64,000 bases of DNA from Tuctoria greenei. Lineage: Eukaryota > Streptophyta > Magnoliopsida > Poales > Poaceae. The stretch lies in the NCBI GenBank assembly GCA_036927565.1, contig JAYESD010000001.1, positions 1,984,001-2,048,000 of the forward strand, in the 5' to 3' direction. Below, one piece after another: positions 34,558-47,169 of this stretch (positions are counted from its first letter, which is position 1; each line of letters starts with the position of its first letter). Position numbers and translations under genes: made by a program. The notes under the pieces are model-generated. The model was not told the origin of the DNA. It saw only the letters and a program-made list of their open reading frames with translations, and did not search any database.

Positions 34558-35226
34558 GGGTCTGTTTGGAACCTCTAAAACTAATAGTTAGCTGCTAAAA
34601 TTAGCTTTAGAGGTTCCAAACCTTCCAGCTAATAGCAGGACTAAAAATTAGCTAACCATCCAGCTAATAGTTATTTCATTAGCTGCCCAACCCCAGCTAA
34701 TAGTTGATTAAAGTCCAAAATACTCCTCCCTCCCTCATCTGCTCCTCTCTCTCCATCTACTCCAAGGTTCCCCTACTAACTTGTCGCCCCGCCGACGCGC
34801 CGGCTCCGTTAACCCGTCGGCCCCGTCACATCGTCACCCCGTCGCCCGCCAGCCCCACCGGCCCCGTTGCCCGCCGGCCCCGCCGTCTCGTTGCCCGCCG
34901 GCCCCGTCGCCCGCCGGCCCCGTCGCCCCGTCTCGCCCCGCCGCCCCAGTCGCGTAAGGTACTTCGTGTCTCTTCGATTCGACTTGGCTGAAGCCGAATG
35001 CCTGATGTGGAGCCGGGATCTGTGATGATAGTATTAGCAATCACTACGTTTCTATAATCACAACACCAAGATTTAGTTAAGGGGTACAACGGTCTTTTAG
35101 TGTCCAGAACAAAATTAGTTTAGTGGTTCCAAACAACCAGCAACTAATAATTAGCTAGCTAATAATTAGTTGGCCCAATTCAACTAATATAGCTAATAAT
35201 TAGATTTAGATGTTCCAAACAAGCCC
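34558..35226. mobile_element. Harbinger-like non-autonomous element (669 bp, TSD TTA) with GC-rich core
   Basis: Ends gggtctgtttggaacctctaaa and tttagatgttccaaacaagc plus cc are inverted repeats with about three mismatches. TTA flanks it at 34555-34557 and 35227-35229. Both 150-bp flanking arms are rich in taatagttagct/agctaataattag words. The middle (about 34,720-35,090) is not part of the inverted repeat: it has a (ccccgtcgcccgccgg)-like repeat and a unique stretch, possibly captured DNA. Confidence 0.75.
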
Positions 35227-35229
35227 TTA

Positions 35230-37574
35230 GACTCTATGGTACGCTAGAAGGAAGTTTCATCTTTTGAATTATATTTTGAATTTTAAAAAATCCAGCTGGT
35301 CCAACAGTATTATATATCGTATCTAGATGCATTGAATGGTATCATAAGGAGCATATTAATGCGTGGATGGAATGGTGCAATTAGTGCAACATCTACACTG
35401 GCATACGCGTGGCAGGAAAGCAAAGGCGGTACGTAATTAGCATGCCGATTAGAGCGTAATCAATTCGCGTTGGTGAGTGCAACTCAATTAGCCAAAGCGA
35501 GGCCGGCAACGGGAACGATCCATCTGGTTCGTTGGTTGCCGCTCTGCGCGCATTGAATGCCCGTCGATCCATGCAGATACAGACGCACGCACGCCGCGTC
35601 GTAGTTAATGGAGAGGAAGCAGGGTTTCGGTTAATTAATCGCGGAGGTAATGGCGATTAATTAAGAGCTCGGTAATCGGATCGCCATTAGTGGTTGGAAA
35701 TCACCTGCATGCGAGCCAGGTACTAGAGCTAGGGACGGAAAAGACATGTCGTCGAACTGATGACGATGACGACGGGACGTACTGGTGGACGGCACGATTG
35801 AACGGTTAATTTAATTCCGCGATGGCGGCGTCCACCTAATCCTCCTCTGGTTTTTAATTTCCCTGGGTGTGGGTTCATTAGTAAGTGTTCGCGATCTATC
35901 GATACGATGGGCGCCATTAAAACCGTGTTGGACCCTGCGACCGTGGGCGCTAATCGGGTGAGGTTGTGTCACGGAGACGACGCTAGCTGCTGTTGATGTG
36001 CTGCTAGTAATAGATGATGATGGTGGTGGTGGCGGATTAATTGCGCCTGTGATAGTAGTAGCAGTAGCACGTCACTGCCCCGGAAAAATGGAGAAATGGT
36101 TTCGGGCTCGCCACGTCCTGCCCAGGTCCGTCGGACCGAAGCGTGCGAGCGGTGTTTGTCACGGTGGGTAATTAAGTGGAGACGTAATACACAAGTTTCT
36201 GCTGGATTAATACAGCCATCATCTTCAACACAAAGAAATGTTGTTTTCAACTGTTAAATCAGCATTCATGCGGAGAGGAGTACGGAAGAGGCAGGTGAGG
36301 ATTGAGGAAGGCAGCAGGGCAAGGGGCAGGCATTACCGGTACTGCAGTATGGTCGTGTGCTATGGATGGATCAATCTGAACAGTCGAGATGAGATGACCA
36401 TACTTAGGAGATGAGACTATTCTGAGGGAAAACGTGTGAGAAGTGTGTTGCTCCTGTTCACGTCAGTGGTGAAGGGCAGGTGAGGTCCGGCGGGAGCTCG
36501 TCGCCAGCATTTATTAAAGGGGTGACGAGATTTGGAGCTGTCCCACCGCAAATTTATTGTCCTCCCATACCATCAGCATGATCTATCGATCCGCAAGCAA
36601 TGACTGTACCCCGTACGTCTCGGATGGTTCGACGACGGGGTGCGTCTGACGATGGCCTATCTACTATTACAGGCCATTCGCGTGATGCCGGCAGGGCACC
36701 GAGCACGCAGAGCTCCCTGGCGTGGCGTCTGGTGACGATGAACGTGCCGCCGCGCCGCGCCGCGCCGATCGTTCTCGTTCGACCGATCGGCGGCGCGGCG
36801 AGTTTCGGCCCCTGTTTTAGTCCTGAGAACTGACGCGCGAGAGAGCTGGAAAATTCGGCGGTGTTTGACGTCGCCCTCGTGTGCGCGTGGCCGGTGAGAG
36901 GGAGAGCGTCGCTGAAAGTTAGGCGATAGTCGCTGAGGGCACATCGCGTTCGTAGTCGTTGCACAGTATATCATATTCGTATGCTTCCTCCTGTTCTCCC
37001 GTCCGTGTGGCGGAGGCCGCTCGTGTTCGTCGTCGTCGGCGGCGCCTACAATACAACCCCGATCCAACCGTCCCACACGAGCGACGGAGCGAGGTGAAGC
37101 GAGGGTGGGAGCATTCATGAGTTGAGGGCGTGCGTTCGTGGTTTCTCCGTTCAACTCTCGCGACCGCATTGATTATCCGGACAGGGACGAGAGTTAAGAC
37201 TGCAGCAAAGCAAAGCTCTTGAACCCGTGCCAGGGAAGGAACCAATTGAGGAAGGAACGAGTAATAATGGTGCGCCGATGACAGCCCGCATTTACGACGA
37301 GGAAAACGGCGTCCTTGTCAGGTTTAGGTGGTGCCAAATGGCGTCCGCGTCTTCGTTTGCTGCCTCTTCGCCATCTTGTCTAGCTGCGGTTTTCTCAGCC
37401 CAGGACCAGCCATGTTGACAGAACATTTTTTTTTAAAAAAAATACGGTGGGGTTGACAGAACATTTTAGCATGTTGTTCTTGGAGGGACAAAGCAGATTG
37501 TTCTCTCCGTTGTGCCTACCATCATCGCAGCAGGGTTCGCAGTTGGCAGCACGACCAGACTACTTCCTCCTTCC
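35230..37574. other. Intergenic spacer to CACTA element
   Basis: No supportable gene. Composition is mixed, GC-rich at about 36,550-37,250 with overlapping open frames on both strands that show no domain. A 16-bp direct repeat, gttgacagaacatttt, occurs near 37,414 and 37,453. Confidence 0.45.
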
Positions 37575-37585
37575 CACTACAGGAA

Positions 37586-38100
37586 TCCCGACGATTTGCG
37601 ACGGCCGAAGCCGTCGCAAATAAGCCAGATGCCGTCGCAAATAAGCTATTTGCGACGGCTTTCTTTATTTGCGACGGCCTCCGGCCGTCGCAAATATGTC
37701 GTCGCAAATAAGCTTATTTGCGACGGCCACCGTCGCAAATAAGCTTATTTGCGACGGCTTGGGGAGGCCGTCGCAAGTTGTTGCTGCGGGCTGGTGGGAC
37801 CCGCCGCCTTATTTGCGACGGCCGGGCCGTCGCAATTAAACCTTATTTGCGACGGCCAGGCCGTCGCAATTAATATCTGCTATTTGCGACGGCTAGGCCG
37901 TCGCAAATAAGTTTAGAGGGCAGGGCCCACGTGTCCTCTTCCGGGCCCACGACTCTATTTGCGACGGTCTGGCCGTCGCAATTAAAGCTTACTTGCGACG
38001 GCCAGGCCGTCGCAAATAGCAGTGGCTTAATTGCGACGGCTAGGTACCTTATTTGCGACGGTACTGTATAAAAAGCCGTCGCAAATAAGGTTTTTTATTT
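37586..38100. repeat. Left subterminal repeat array of the CACTA element
   Basis: Roughly two dozen gcgacggc/gccgtcgc cores, mostly as ttatttgcgacggc and its complement in alternating orientation, so neighbouring units can pair as short hairpins. Unique spacers such as the one at about 37,785-37,800 separate some pairs. Confidence 0.9.
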
Positions 38101-38273
38101 TTTTTAAAAAACAGAAAACTCTAACCGGCTCGATGGCCAGATTCACAACACAATATACACAGCATACACAGCATACACAATATATACACAAAGATCATCA
38201 CAATCACAAACTCAAATTCCGATACATCTCACATCGTCATCAACAAAGTAAATAAAAGGGCTCACTCGCCCAT

Positions 38274-40962
38274 CTAACCTCCGAAGCCACCTCCGAAGTC
38301 GAAGTCGCGCCTCAATCCAGGCGGCGGTAGCGAAGGCGACGGCGTTTGTGCAGCCGTCGCGGATCCCTGCAATTAAAAAAACTTAGAGTTAGAATATATG
38401 CATCAACATCTCTCTCCCTCCCTCTCCCTCTATCTTCATCTAGATCACCCTCTCTTCCTCTCTCTTTTCATTTCTCTATTTGTCTCTCACTCTATCTTTC
38501 TTGCTCACTCTATCTCTCTATTGCTATCCTTTTCCCTCTATCTTCCTCCCTCTATCTCCATCTACATCTCCCTCCCTCTATCTTCCCCTCTCTCTATCTC
38601 CATCTACATCTTACTCTCTCTTCATTCCCATCCTACTCTATCTATCTTTCACTCTTTCTTCTGTCTCCCTTTCTTCTATCTCTTTCTTTCTTCTATCTCT
38701 TTCTTTCTTCTATCTCAATCATTTTCTTCTATCTAACTATCTCTCTCTTTCATCTATCTCAATCTTATTACGCTGGAGAAGAAGGATTACATAGAGACTT
38801 ACCTGACCCGCTGAAGAAGGATCGCCTGGGAGGACCGGTGGTAGTACCGGTAGCTGGATTCCCAGACCCTGCGCCCGAGCGATGGCCTGTCATTGCAAAC
38901 ATTAAATGCTACCTATTAGTAAGTCATTTAAGCTGAATTAATAAGAATTTTAATTTTTAGATTGTTACCTCCATTGCTTCCCGCATCTGCGCCAACGCTG
39001 CTGCCTGGGTTTGGATCGTGGCCTCCATCGCCCTCCTTTCCTCCTCATGTCGCCTTTCATTTTCTTCTACAGTTTCTCGGAGGGACTGCATCTCAATGTC
39101 CCTCTGCGAGCGGCGACCTCCCGTACCCGAAGCCTGCGTGGAGCTGCCTCTCGCAGGTCTACCCGCCCTCGAGTCGACAACTCCGTCGAATATGGCGAGC
39201 CTATAAAAAAGAGAGTCAGTAATATGAAATTAAAATATCTTGAATACTTTGAATTGAAAACGATAAAATGACTTGCAAACTCACCTTCCGTGTGCTTTTC
39301 CACCACCGGTTGCATACGCGGCTTGAGGATCGATCGGTTGACGTTCCCAATCGAAATCCTGGCCGTGTATCTTCCTAGCCTCCTCCCCGTACTTAGCCTG
39401 CAAAACAATAAAATCGTGTAAGTTCAACAATCTATATAGTTATATGTAATATGAATGGTTTCTAAACTTACCAACCGCTCGGCTGCAGCCTGACTGCACC
39501 CCGTCGGCTGAGAAGGGTCCCTGTGACCTCTCTTCCAAACCTCAGCAGGGGTGGGCGGCACCCCCGTCTCGCGCTCCTGTCAATACATGTTAGTACGAAC
39601 AATATATTATTAATATATAAACATAAGTTACACACACTTACCATGCGTTTAGCTAAACGCAAGTGGTTATCTTGCCCGTGTCTGCTCTTCCCCTCCACCC
39701 CTCTGCAGTCTCGAGCCTTCCCGGACTTAGCTTTAAACTCGTCGCTAGCCCAGTAGCGACAAAGGGCCCGAAATGCATCGTTCCGACCCTGCAACCAGCT
39801 CACGTGGCCCTGCACATAGTTGAAAGTAGTTAAAAGTACCATCGAGGACATTATCAGAAAAAAATACTTACTACACTCCACGTACCTGCGCGTACTCCTC
39901 CTCCGTCAGGTGCCTCTCGCTCTCCTGCCGGAAGTGTAACACGTGCTGCTGGTTCGCCTTCAAGTGCTCATTAATAATTTGAACACGGGCGTTCGACAAA
40001 GCTTGTCGAAGCGCCTTGGCAGCGTTGAAGTGAAACACTCGCCTCGCATCCTCAAACATGCGATGGTCGTCCGGGTCCTCTAAAATATATCTTGCCTGCG
40101 ATAAAGAATATATTGAAGAGATGTGCACTAAAAGAGTTTAATAATTGTAACTTAGAAACTTTTTTACATACTTACCATAAAATCGGCCCATACGGCCTCC
40201 TGAAGGTTGCCGTGCTCCTGGTGATGGACACGTGCGTAGTCCTCCCACGAAAGAGCAGGCACTCCGTCGATGACCCCGGGATAGTGCAAACGCACTATGG
40301 ACCCGAGGACACCGTTCACCGGTCTCTGGTGTTTCTCACCGGTGAAAGACAAGTCGTCCCAACTCCTGTAAGATATTTATTCATTCATTCATTACTTAAG
40401 TAATCAAAAGAAACTAAAATTGAAAACTATAATTTTTATTACCTGTCTCCGACTGGACGAATCACGATCCTCTGTGAAGGGACCGCGGGAGGACTGACAA
40501 AGTGAGTCCTCCTCGTCCTCCGCGTCTGCTGGGGCGCCACGTCAGGTGACCCAGACGGCTCCTCACCAGCCGAGTCAAAGGCCTCAGGAACAAAGTCATC
40601 GCCAGCCGGGAGCTGGCTGGCCGAGGGCTGACTCGCCGAGGGCTGCCTCGCCGAGTGCTGGCTGGCCGAGGGCTGCCTCGCCGAAGGCTGGCTCACCGAA
40701 GGCGCCGCAGCCTCTGAGTCAGCCGGTGAGGACTACAACATTCAAATGATTCATAAGTAAGTTTAATGTGAATTTGAATTTAAAGAATTTGTCAAAAACG
40801 AGTGACATTTACCTGTGACGAAGCTCTAGAGCTGGTCTGAACGTGCCCCAGCAGCTGAGAGCGTCTGCTGCCAGTCGACGAGGCACCAACGAAAGCGTCC
40901 TCAGGTCTAGAGGGGTAGAACCCCCTCGTCGGCGGCACCTTCTTACCCTTCTTTGACGCCAT
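38274..40962 (-). CDS. CACTA second protein (Ptta/En-Spm family, TNP1-position), ten exons
   Basis: Exons in transcript order are 40962-40813, 40732-40443, 40365-40176, 40095-39886, 39809-39642, 39576-39472, 39397-39285, 39200-38969, 38886-38803 and 38366-38274. All have GT/AG borders and give one open frame of 544 residues. The N-terminus is low complexity, with a Gln/Pro/Ser repeat (QPSASQ and QPSARQ units at about 65-95). The middle has the family core GNLQEAVWADFM and surrounding Trp/Asp residues. A charged coiled-coil-like stretch (about 425-465, SLRETVEENERRHEEERRA) comes next, and the tail ends DFDFGGGFGG. It lies 90 bp downstream of TNP2 on the same strand, like the TNP1-type accessory gene that binds subterminal repeats. 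That DNA-binding role is inferred from position. Confidence 0.85.
38400..38765. repeat. CT-rich microsatellite-like tract in last intron
   Basis: Roughly 360 bp of imperfect (ctctctat)/(ccctc) repeats lie inside the last intron (38367-38802) of the accessory transposon gene. It is strongly polypyrimidine on the + strand. Confidence 0.85.
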
Positions 40963-41052
40963 CCTATTGTAATTAGATAATTAGTAAATATGCAAATAAA
41001 ATATATAAAATTCATGTTACTATCTTCAAGAAAACATTACTTGTAGTCACTT

Positions 41053-44000
41053 TCAAAATTCATCAACATCATTGTCATGTGTCTGTGCCCTACTCCTTAA
41101 ACCAGCCCAACGATCTTCCATCGTGGCCTGTTCTAATTTTCGTTTTCGTGTATCATCTGCCTCTACATCTTCAACGTCTTCAACATCTCCAACTAATTGA
41201 TCGAGTCCTGCACCAAGCTCGACGATAAAAGTGTCTGGCAACTCTTCTTCTTGGTACACTTCTTCAACGTCTTCGCTATCATGGTAACCATCATCCCCAG
41301 GAGTATATAGCCGCTCACGAGGATTCACCTTATATACCACCCACCAAGCACTGAGCTTCGTGCATGGATAAGGTAGATAATACACTTGTTCAACTTGATG
41401 CGCAAGAACAAATGTATCGTAACCCCGTAGTCGGTCCTTATGTTTCACTTCCACCATTCCAAATTGGTTTTCTCGAGTTCCATGAGTACGATCAAACCAG
41501 TCACAGTCAAAGAAGACAACTCGAAGGGTCTTATTTCCGGTAAAAGTAAATTCAAGGATTTTATTAATGATACCATAATAATCGGTTAAATTCCCTTGAG
41601 TGTCCATTGCTCTCGTCACAACACCGGAATTTGATGTTGCCGCAAGAGGACGATGAGCTTCAAAATGAGTTGTACGGAATCGGAAGCCATTTACGTCATA
41701 TCGACCATAGCTTCTAACATTCACCAATCCATAAGATAGCTGCCGCAAATCTTCATGGACACTGTGAGTCCGACACTGTTATAAAAGACGAGAGAATATT
41801 ATATAATACTTCTTTAATAATAGTAATTTATAATACATAGAAGACGAGAGAATATTACATATTCTCGAAACCAAGATAGAAAACTCTGTCCCCCATTTAT
41901 TCCTTCCTTTCGCATCGCTTCTACTTGTTTGGCCGTAGGTTGATGCCTATGTGGCCAATATTGTCTGTGGAACTCGCTGAACATGAAAAAACATCTTTTA
42001 GAGTACATGTGTAGCAAAATATGTAGATTAGCATAAACATAGGAGAAACACTTACTCGAAGTATTCCTGCATGCCTTCTATATTTGCGTACATGTAGAGT
42101 AAAGCAACAGTCCTTTCCTGTTCGGATAGCACGTAGGTCGTGTAGCTACCAACGGTGGTGCCTCTCGTTTGAAAAATGGAAAGGTCGCTTAGAGGGGGTG
42201 TTTCGTCCACATTGTACCGCATAGCCGAAGTATTGATATTGTTTTCTTCCGCAAAGTAGACACTTGAAAAGTATCCAACTTCTTTAAGAGCATATGCTTC
42301 AGCGATGCACCCTTCCACCCTTGCCCTGTTGCCAACCATTGGTTTCAGATATCGTAGCGCTCTTTCAATGTGATACATCCACCTATATTGCACAGGACCG
42401 CCAACTTTAGCTTCGAATGGAAGATGGATAAGCAGATGTTGCATTGGATTGAAGAAACCCGGTGGAAAAATTTTTTCCATCTTACATAAAAGTATGGGTA
42501 TCTCCTTCTCTAACTTATCCATCATCCCGATCTTGATTTCTTTAGCACAAAGCTGTCTATAGAAATAGCTGAGCTCGGCTAAAACCTTCCACACCGCATC
42601 ATCTAGATAGCCTCGGAACATAACAGGTAGGAGTCTTTCCATTATAATGTGATAATCATGACTCTTCAACCCAGTGAGGTTTCCTGTGTTAACATTTACG
42701 GCTCGTTTCAGGCTAGCTGCGTAACCATCTGGGAATTTCAAAGTTTTCATCCATTTCATAACTTCTTTCTTTTCTTTCGATCGAAGACAGAAAGAAGCAC
42801 GTGGCTTTCCACCACTTTCAGAGATTTCAAGAGTTGGACGGTGACAAATGTCTGCCAAATCTAGTCTAGCTTTATAATTGTCTTTCGTTTTGCCAGGCAT
42901 ATCCATGCAAGTGCTTATGATACTTTCGCTCATATTACGCTCCTGATGCATGACATCAATGTTGTGCATTAGAATCAACGACTTCACATATGGTAGCTCC
43001 CAAAGTCCACATATGTGAGTCCAATTGTGTTCCTCTCCATAACCTACGAAATATCCAGGACGACCTTCATCAGGCACCAGTTTGTCCAACATATCAGAAA
43101 TTTCTGACCCGTTGAGACGCTTCGGTGGTCCTTTAGTGACAACAGTGTTCTTTCGAAAGACATGCCTCTGCTGCCTAAATATATGATTCGAGGGCAGCCA
43201 ACGTCTGTGACAATCGAAATAAGATATTTTGCCTCCATGAGTTAGTCGAAAGCAATCCGTGTCTGAAGCACATATCGGACACGTCAGACGACCGTGAGTG
43301 CTCCATCCGGAAAACATGCCGTATGCCGGCAAATCATGGACGGACCACAAATAAGCAGCTCGAAGGTTGAATTTCTGCTTCTTGTAACTGTCGTACGCTT
43401 CGACTCCTGTCCACAAGACTTTCAATTCTTCGATCAGCAGTTTTAACATCACGTTGAGACGTGACCCGGGATGATCAGGTCCAGGTACAATGAGGCTGAG
43501 AAACATGAACTCGTTCCTCGTACAAAAAGCAGGTGGCAGGTTGTACGAAATGACAAAGACAGGCCAACATGAGTATGGCGCGGCATTCGTACTGAACGGT
43601 GAAAATCCGTCTGTCGCTAATCCGATGCGAACATTCCTCGCATCACGAGAAAAGTCTGGATCGAAACGGTCTAGCGCCTTCCATGCATCACCGTCGGACG
43701 GATGCGTCAAGAATTCTTTGTTCTCACGTTTACCTTCTTTGTGCCATCTCATGTGTCTTGCGGTTCTTTTTGAAAGAAACATCCGCTTCAACCGAGGTGT
43801 CACAGGCAAGTAACGAAGCTGCTTATGTGCGACATCTGTCATCACATTATCGCCATCGTCATTAACAACTTCGACATACCTCGATTTACCACATTTCAAG
43901 CACATCTTCTCATTGGCGTGCTCTTTCCAGAATAGCATGCAGTTGTCTGGGCACACATCAATTTTCTCATACTTCATACCGAGACCAGATATCTTGATCT

Positions 44001-44562
44001 TTGACTGATACATATCTGGTGGCGCTTTGTGAGGTCGTGGAAGGATATCGCAGATCAATTTCATGAGATCATTGTAGCAGTTGATGGAAAAAAAGTACTT
44101 GGACTTAATTGCCATAAATCTGGTCAAGAAAGCAAGTACGGTCACATCCGTGTGTTCATGCAACGGCTCTTGTGATTTCTTCAGCTCCTCGAAGAACTTC
44201 TCTGCCTCATTTGTAAGAGGATCCTCCACTTCAAGAGCTTCTAACATCTCATCCATCCTATCAACCTCTGTTATATCATCATCCTCATCCACTTCGGCTA
44301 TGACTCGAGAATTAGTCTCGCCGTGGAAGGTCCACACTTCATATTGTGGAGTGAAACCGTTTCGACATAAGTGAAACGAAAGCTCCAATCTTCTCAAAAA
44401 CTTAGTGTTTCGGCATTTTGTACATGGGCACCGCACCATATCTTCCGTTGACAACGAAAATGCTCGATCCAAAAATTGATCTAACTTGATAAACCACTCA
44501 TCGGAGTGACCACCATTTCTGCTCTTCCAGCCAGTATACATCCAACTGCGGTCTTCACCCAT
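41053..44562 (-). CDS. TNP2 transposase of CACTA element, three exons
   Basis: The catalytic transposase. Exons in transcript order are 44562-42056, 41976-41859 and 41775-41053, joining in frame to 1,115 residues with no internal stop. Domains are: a transposase-associated N-terminus (about 1-80, with CPCTKCRN Cys/His), a Tnp2 transposase region (about 190-500, with PDNCMLFWKEH, CPICASDTDC and HNIDVMHQERN), DUF4218 (about 650-770, FFNPMQHLLIHLPFEAKVGG) and a C-terminal DUF4216 (exon 3, NGFRFRTTHFEAH and FFDCDWFDR). The length and architecture match full-size plant TNP2 proteins. The C-terminus has an acidic stretch. Transcription must come from the right end of the element. Confidence 0.93.
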
Positions 44563-44663
44563 TTTTGACTCTGCAGTTTAATGCGAAAGAAATTGTCGTT
44601 AATGTATTGTTGTGTTATGTCACGGCCCTACAACCTAGGCAGATAGATCCTAAACCCACCCAA

Positions 44664-44855
44664 GAGTGACCGAGCGGAGCGTGCTCATGACGAGACGCGT
44701 GATCCGGATTCGAACGAAATTTCGGCAGCATAACCCCGCTGTTCTCCACTGCACGCCCGAAAATGGTGCAGCAGAGAACAACAGGGTTACGCCACCGAAA
44801 TCTCGTCCAAATCCGGACCCGCGTCTCGTCACAAGCCACGCCCCCTCGGTCACTC
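44664..44855. repeat. 192-bp foldback inside CACTA element, upstream of TNP2
   Basis: The left arm 44664-44755 and right arm 44764-44855 are inverted copies of each other (about 75-80% by eye) around an 8-bp centre. Matching words include gagtgaccgag, gacgagacgcg, ccggatt and atttcgg. Confidence 0.8.
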
Positions 44856-44890
44856 CGAGGCTGTCCAAAAAAGGGACAATTCCGAACCTG

Positions 44891-44923
44891 CACGTCTCAC
44901 ATGCCAATGGCATGTGAGACGTG
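44891..44923. repeat. Perfect 33-bp palindrome in CACTA leader
   Basis: cacgtctcacatgcca, one central base, then its exact complement. It lies 36 bp to the right of the 192-bp foldback. Confidence 0.92.
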
Positions 44924-45299
44924 CCGATCCGAAACGGGTAATACATTGCTATAGGTTACGTTGCTCATTTTCATTTTCAGGTCATTTAAGAGAGAGGAAA
45001 GAACTAGAGAAAGAGTGAGAGGAAAGTTGGTCTCAGATGACAATTCCACGACCACTTCGTCGGAGTACGCCATCCACGCGCAGGTGCTTGCCATCCTCAC
45101 CGTCGTCGTTCGCCTTCGTGCCCGTCTACATGCATACTTTACCTTACCACTAAATGGGCCTTGTCGGGCCTTGTCAAGCTGGTATGAAGCCCATTTATGT
45201 ATATATAGTACTTGAACACTCAAGCAATCAAAATTAAGCAATTCAACATAACCATAATTCAAATGAGAGCAATAATACAAATCTTAAACATTATTAAAT

Positions 45300-45560
45300 T
45301 AAACCTAAGCATATATAGTAACATTAAGATCCAATTAACAACTAATTAACAACTAACTAATAATTAATTAGAATGGTCAACTATTAACAACTAACTAACA
45401 ATTAATTGTAATTCAAACCTAATTAGCAACTGCTAACAATTAATGAGAATTAACAACTAATTAACAACAACCTAACAATTAATTCGCATAACAATTAACA
45501 AATAAATAGCATAACAACTAATCATCAACTAACAACTAATTATCTAGAAATTAACAACTA
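45300..45560. repeat. AT-rich imperfect repeat (aacaactaattaac family)
   Basis: Some 260 bp of variably spaced aacaactaa, aattaac and aacaattaa words in direct orientation, inside the CACTA element. No regular period was established. Confidence 0.75.
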
Positions 45561-47169
45561 ATGCCTACTTTACTTGTGCGGCGTGGAGCAACGGGCCGAC
45601 GGCTTCGGACGGACGGCGGGGGCGCAGGGGCCGGGGGCGCAGGGGTCGAGGGCGGCGGGGGGTTGGGGGCGGCAGGGGCGTGGCGGGCTGGCGCTGACGT
45701 CGGCCCGCATTCAAGTACAAGAAGGCGCTGACGTCACACACACTCACGAGCTTGGCATGCACGCACTGACGCGCTCAGCATTGAGCCCACACGGAATCGC
45801 TCAGACGCAAGTTAGGCCTTTTGTGCCGAGTTCCCCGACGAGGCCAATGTTTTCAAATCGCCTAATCGACTCTAGTCGCCTAAGGGGCGATAAGGTCGAC
45901 TAGGACGATTAGTCGTCGATTAGGCCGACTAATCAACCCTAAAGACATCTGAGGTTGTTGCCTGCTTCGATGCGTCCGTTCTTGGTTGTGTACTTGCCTG
46001 TGTCGCTCTCTCAGTGTGTCTGTCTAAGGTAGAGTTTCCAGAGGTGTACCGTAATACCGTACTACTACATTGATTTGGATATTGTTTGTTGAACTCGTAG
46101 AAACAGTTGTTGTCAGTGTATAGATGCCTTTGACGAGGCTTTAAGAATGGAGGGAGTATAATACTACTAGTACTACTACTAGTACAACTTCGACATACTA
46201 TGGTACAGTAGGTATCTCCTCCCCCTCTGTAATTTATGTCATAAACAGCTATGGCCAAACTGGTCGTTAGGTCATTAGGTTCTGAAAAGGAAGAGAGGAG
46301 AAAAATGGAAAGGTAGCGTTCGGCTTGGACTCTGGCCGTGCAGTGCAGGCCGGTGTTAATTGTTGTTTCCTTCTCCTCGTCCGAGTCGCAAAGCCTAATA
46401 ACGAACTATGGTACAGTAGCGGCTGCGTTCGTGGCAGCGGGGTCAACGCGGGCCGAGCGCCTAGACGCCCAGGCGCCCGCCTAGGCGACCAGCCAGGCGA
46501 GGGGTGGCAGCCGGTTGAGTGGGAGGGACGGCGGCGAGCTGAAGAGGCGGTGCAACGGCTGATAGAGGAGGGGAGGCGGGGCGGCGAGTCGAGGAAGGTG
46601 GGAGCGGGGGGGGGGGGGACGCCGGACAATCGCCAACGGTGGTGCGACGCCAGGATCGTGGAGGGCGCCGCTGAATCGTGGATGCGCCGCCAGGATCTAG
46701 TCGCATGTGGCTCCGTATCAGCTGGGAGTTGGAAGGTCACGGACAGACTTATTGGGCTGGGCCAAGTTATTGGCCAATGTTGGCCACCCAGCCGCCTTAT
46801 TGGGCAAAGAAACGGGTCTCCTCCTCAAACCCTACCCTTTTTTCCCAACCCAGCCGCCGCCTTTTCTCCAGTGCGCGTCTCCTCCGCCGCCCGCCGCCCC
46901 CAACGTCCTTCGGACTCCCGTCGCCACCACCGACCTCCTTCGGCTCCCAACGTCAACCCCGAGCTTCTGCCACCCTCCCAGCGGCGTCCTCGACCTTCTC
47001 CCAACCTCCCACCGTCTGCCTGATCTCCTCCCAAGCTCCCAGCGCCGCACGCGACCTCCTCCAGGCGAGGCGAAGCTACTATACAAGCAATTCTAAACAA
47101 CTATAGCTAATTGCTGCTACTCTTAACAAAATTGCTAACTAAATCCGAAAAAAACTACTAAAACAGGGG

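Noticed and set aside
37586..38100. Subterminal gcgacggc repeats as an independent satellite or CRISPR
   Set aside because: They mirror the right-end array and lie inside the CACTA termini, as expected for transposase-binding sites.
38346..38936. 196-residue + strand Ser/Leu/Tyr-rich frame
   Set aside because: Translation of the CT-rich intron tract of the transposon gene.
46140..46165. Stowaway-like end ggagggagtataat
   Set aside because: No matching left terminus with TA could be found.
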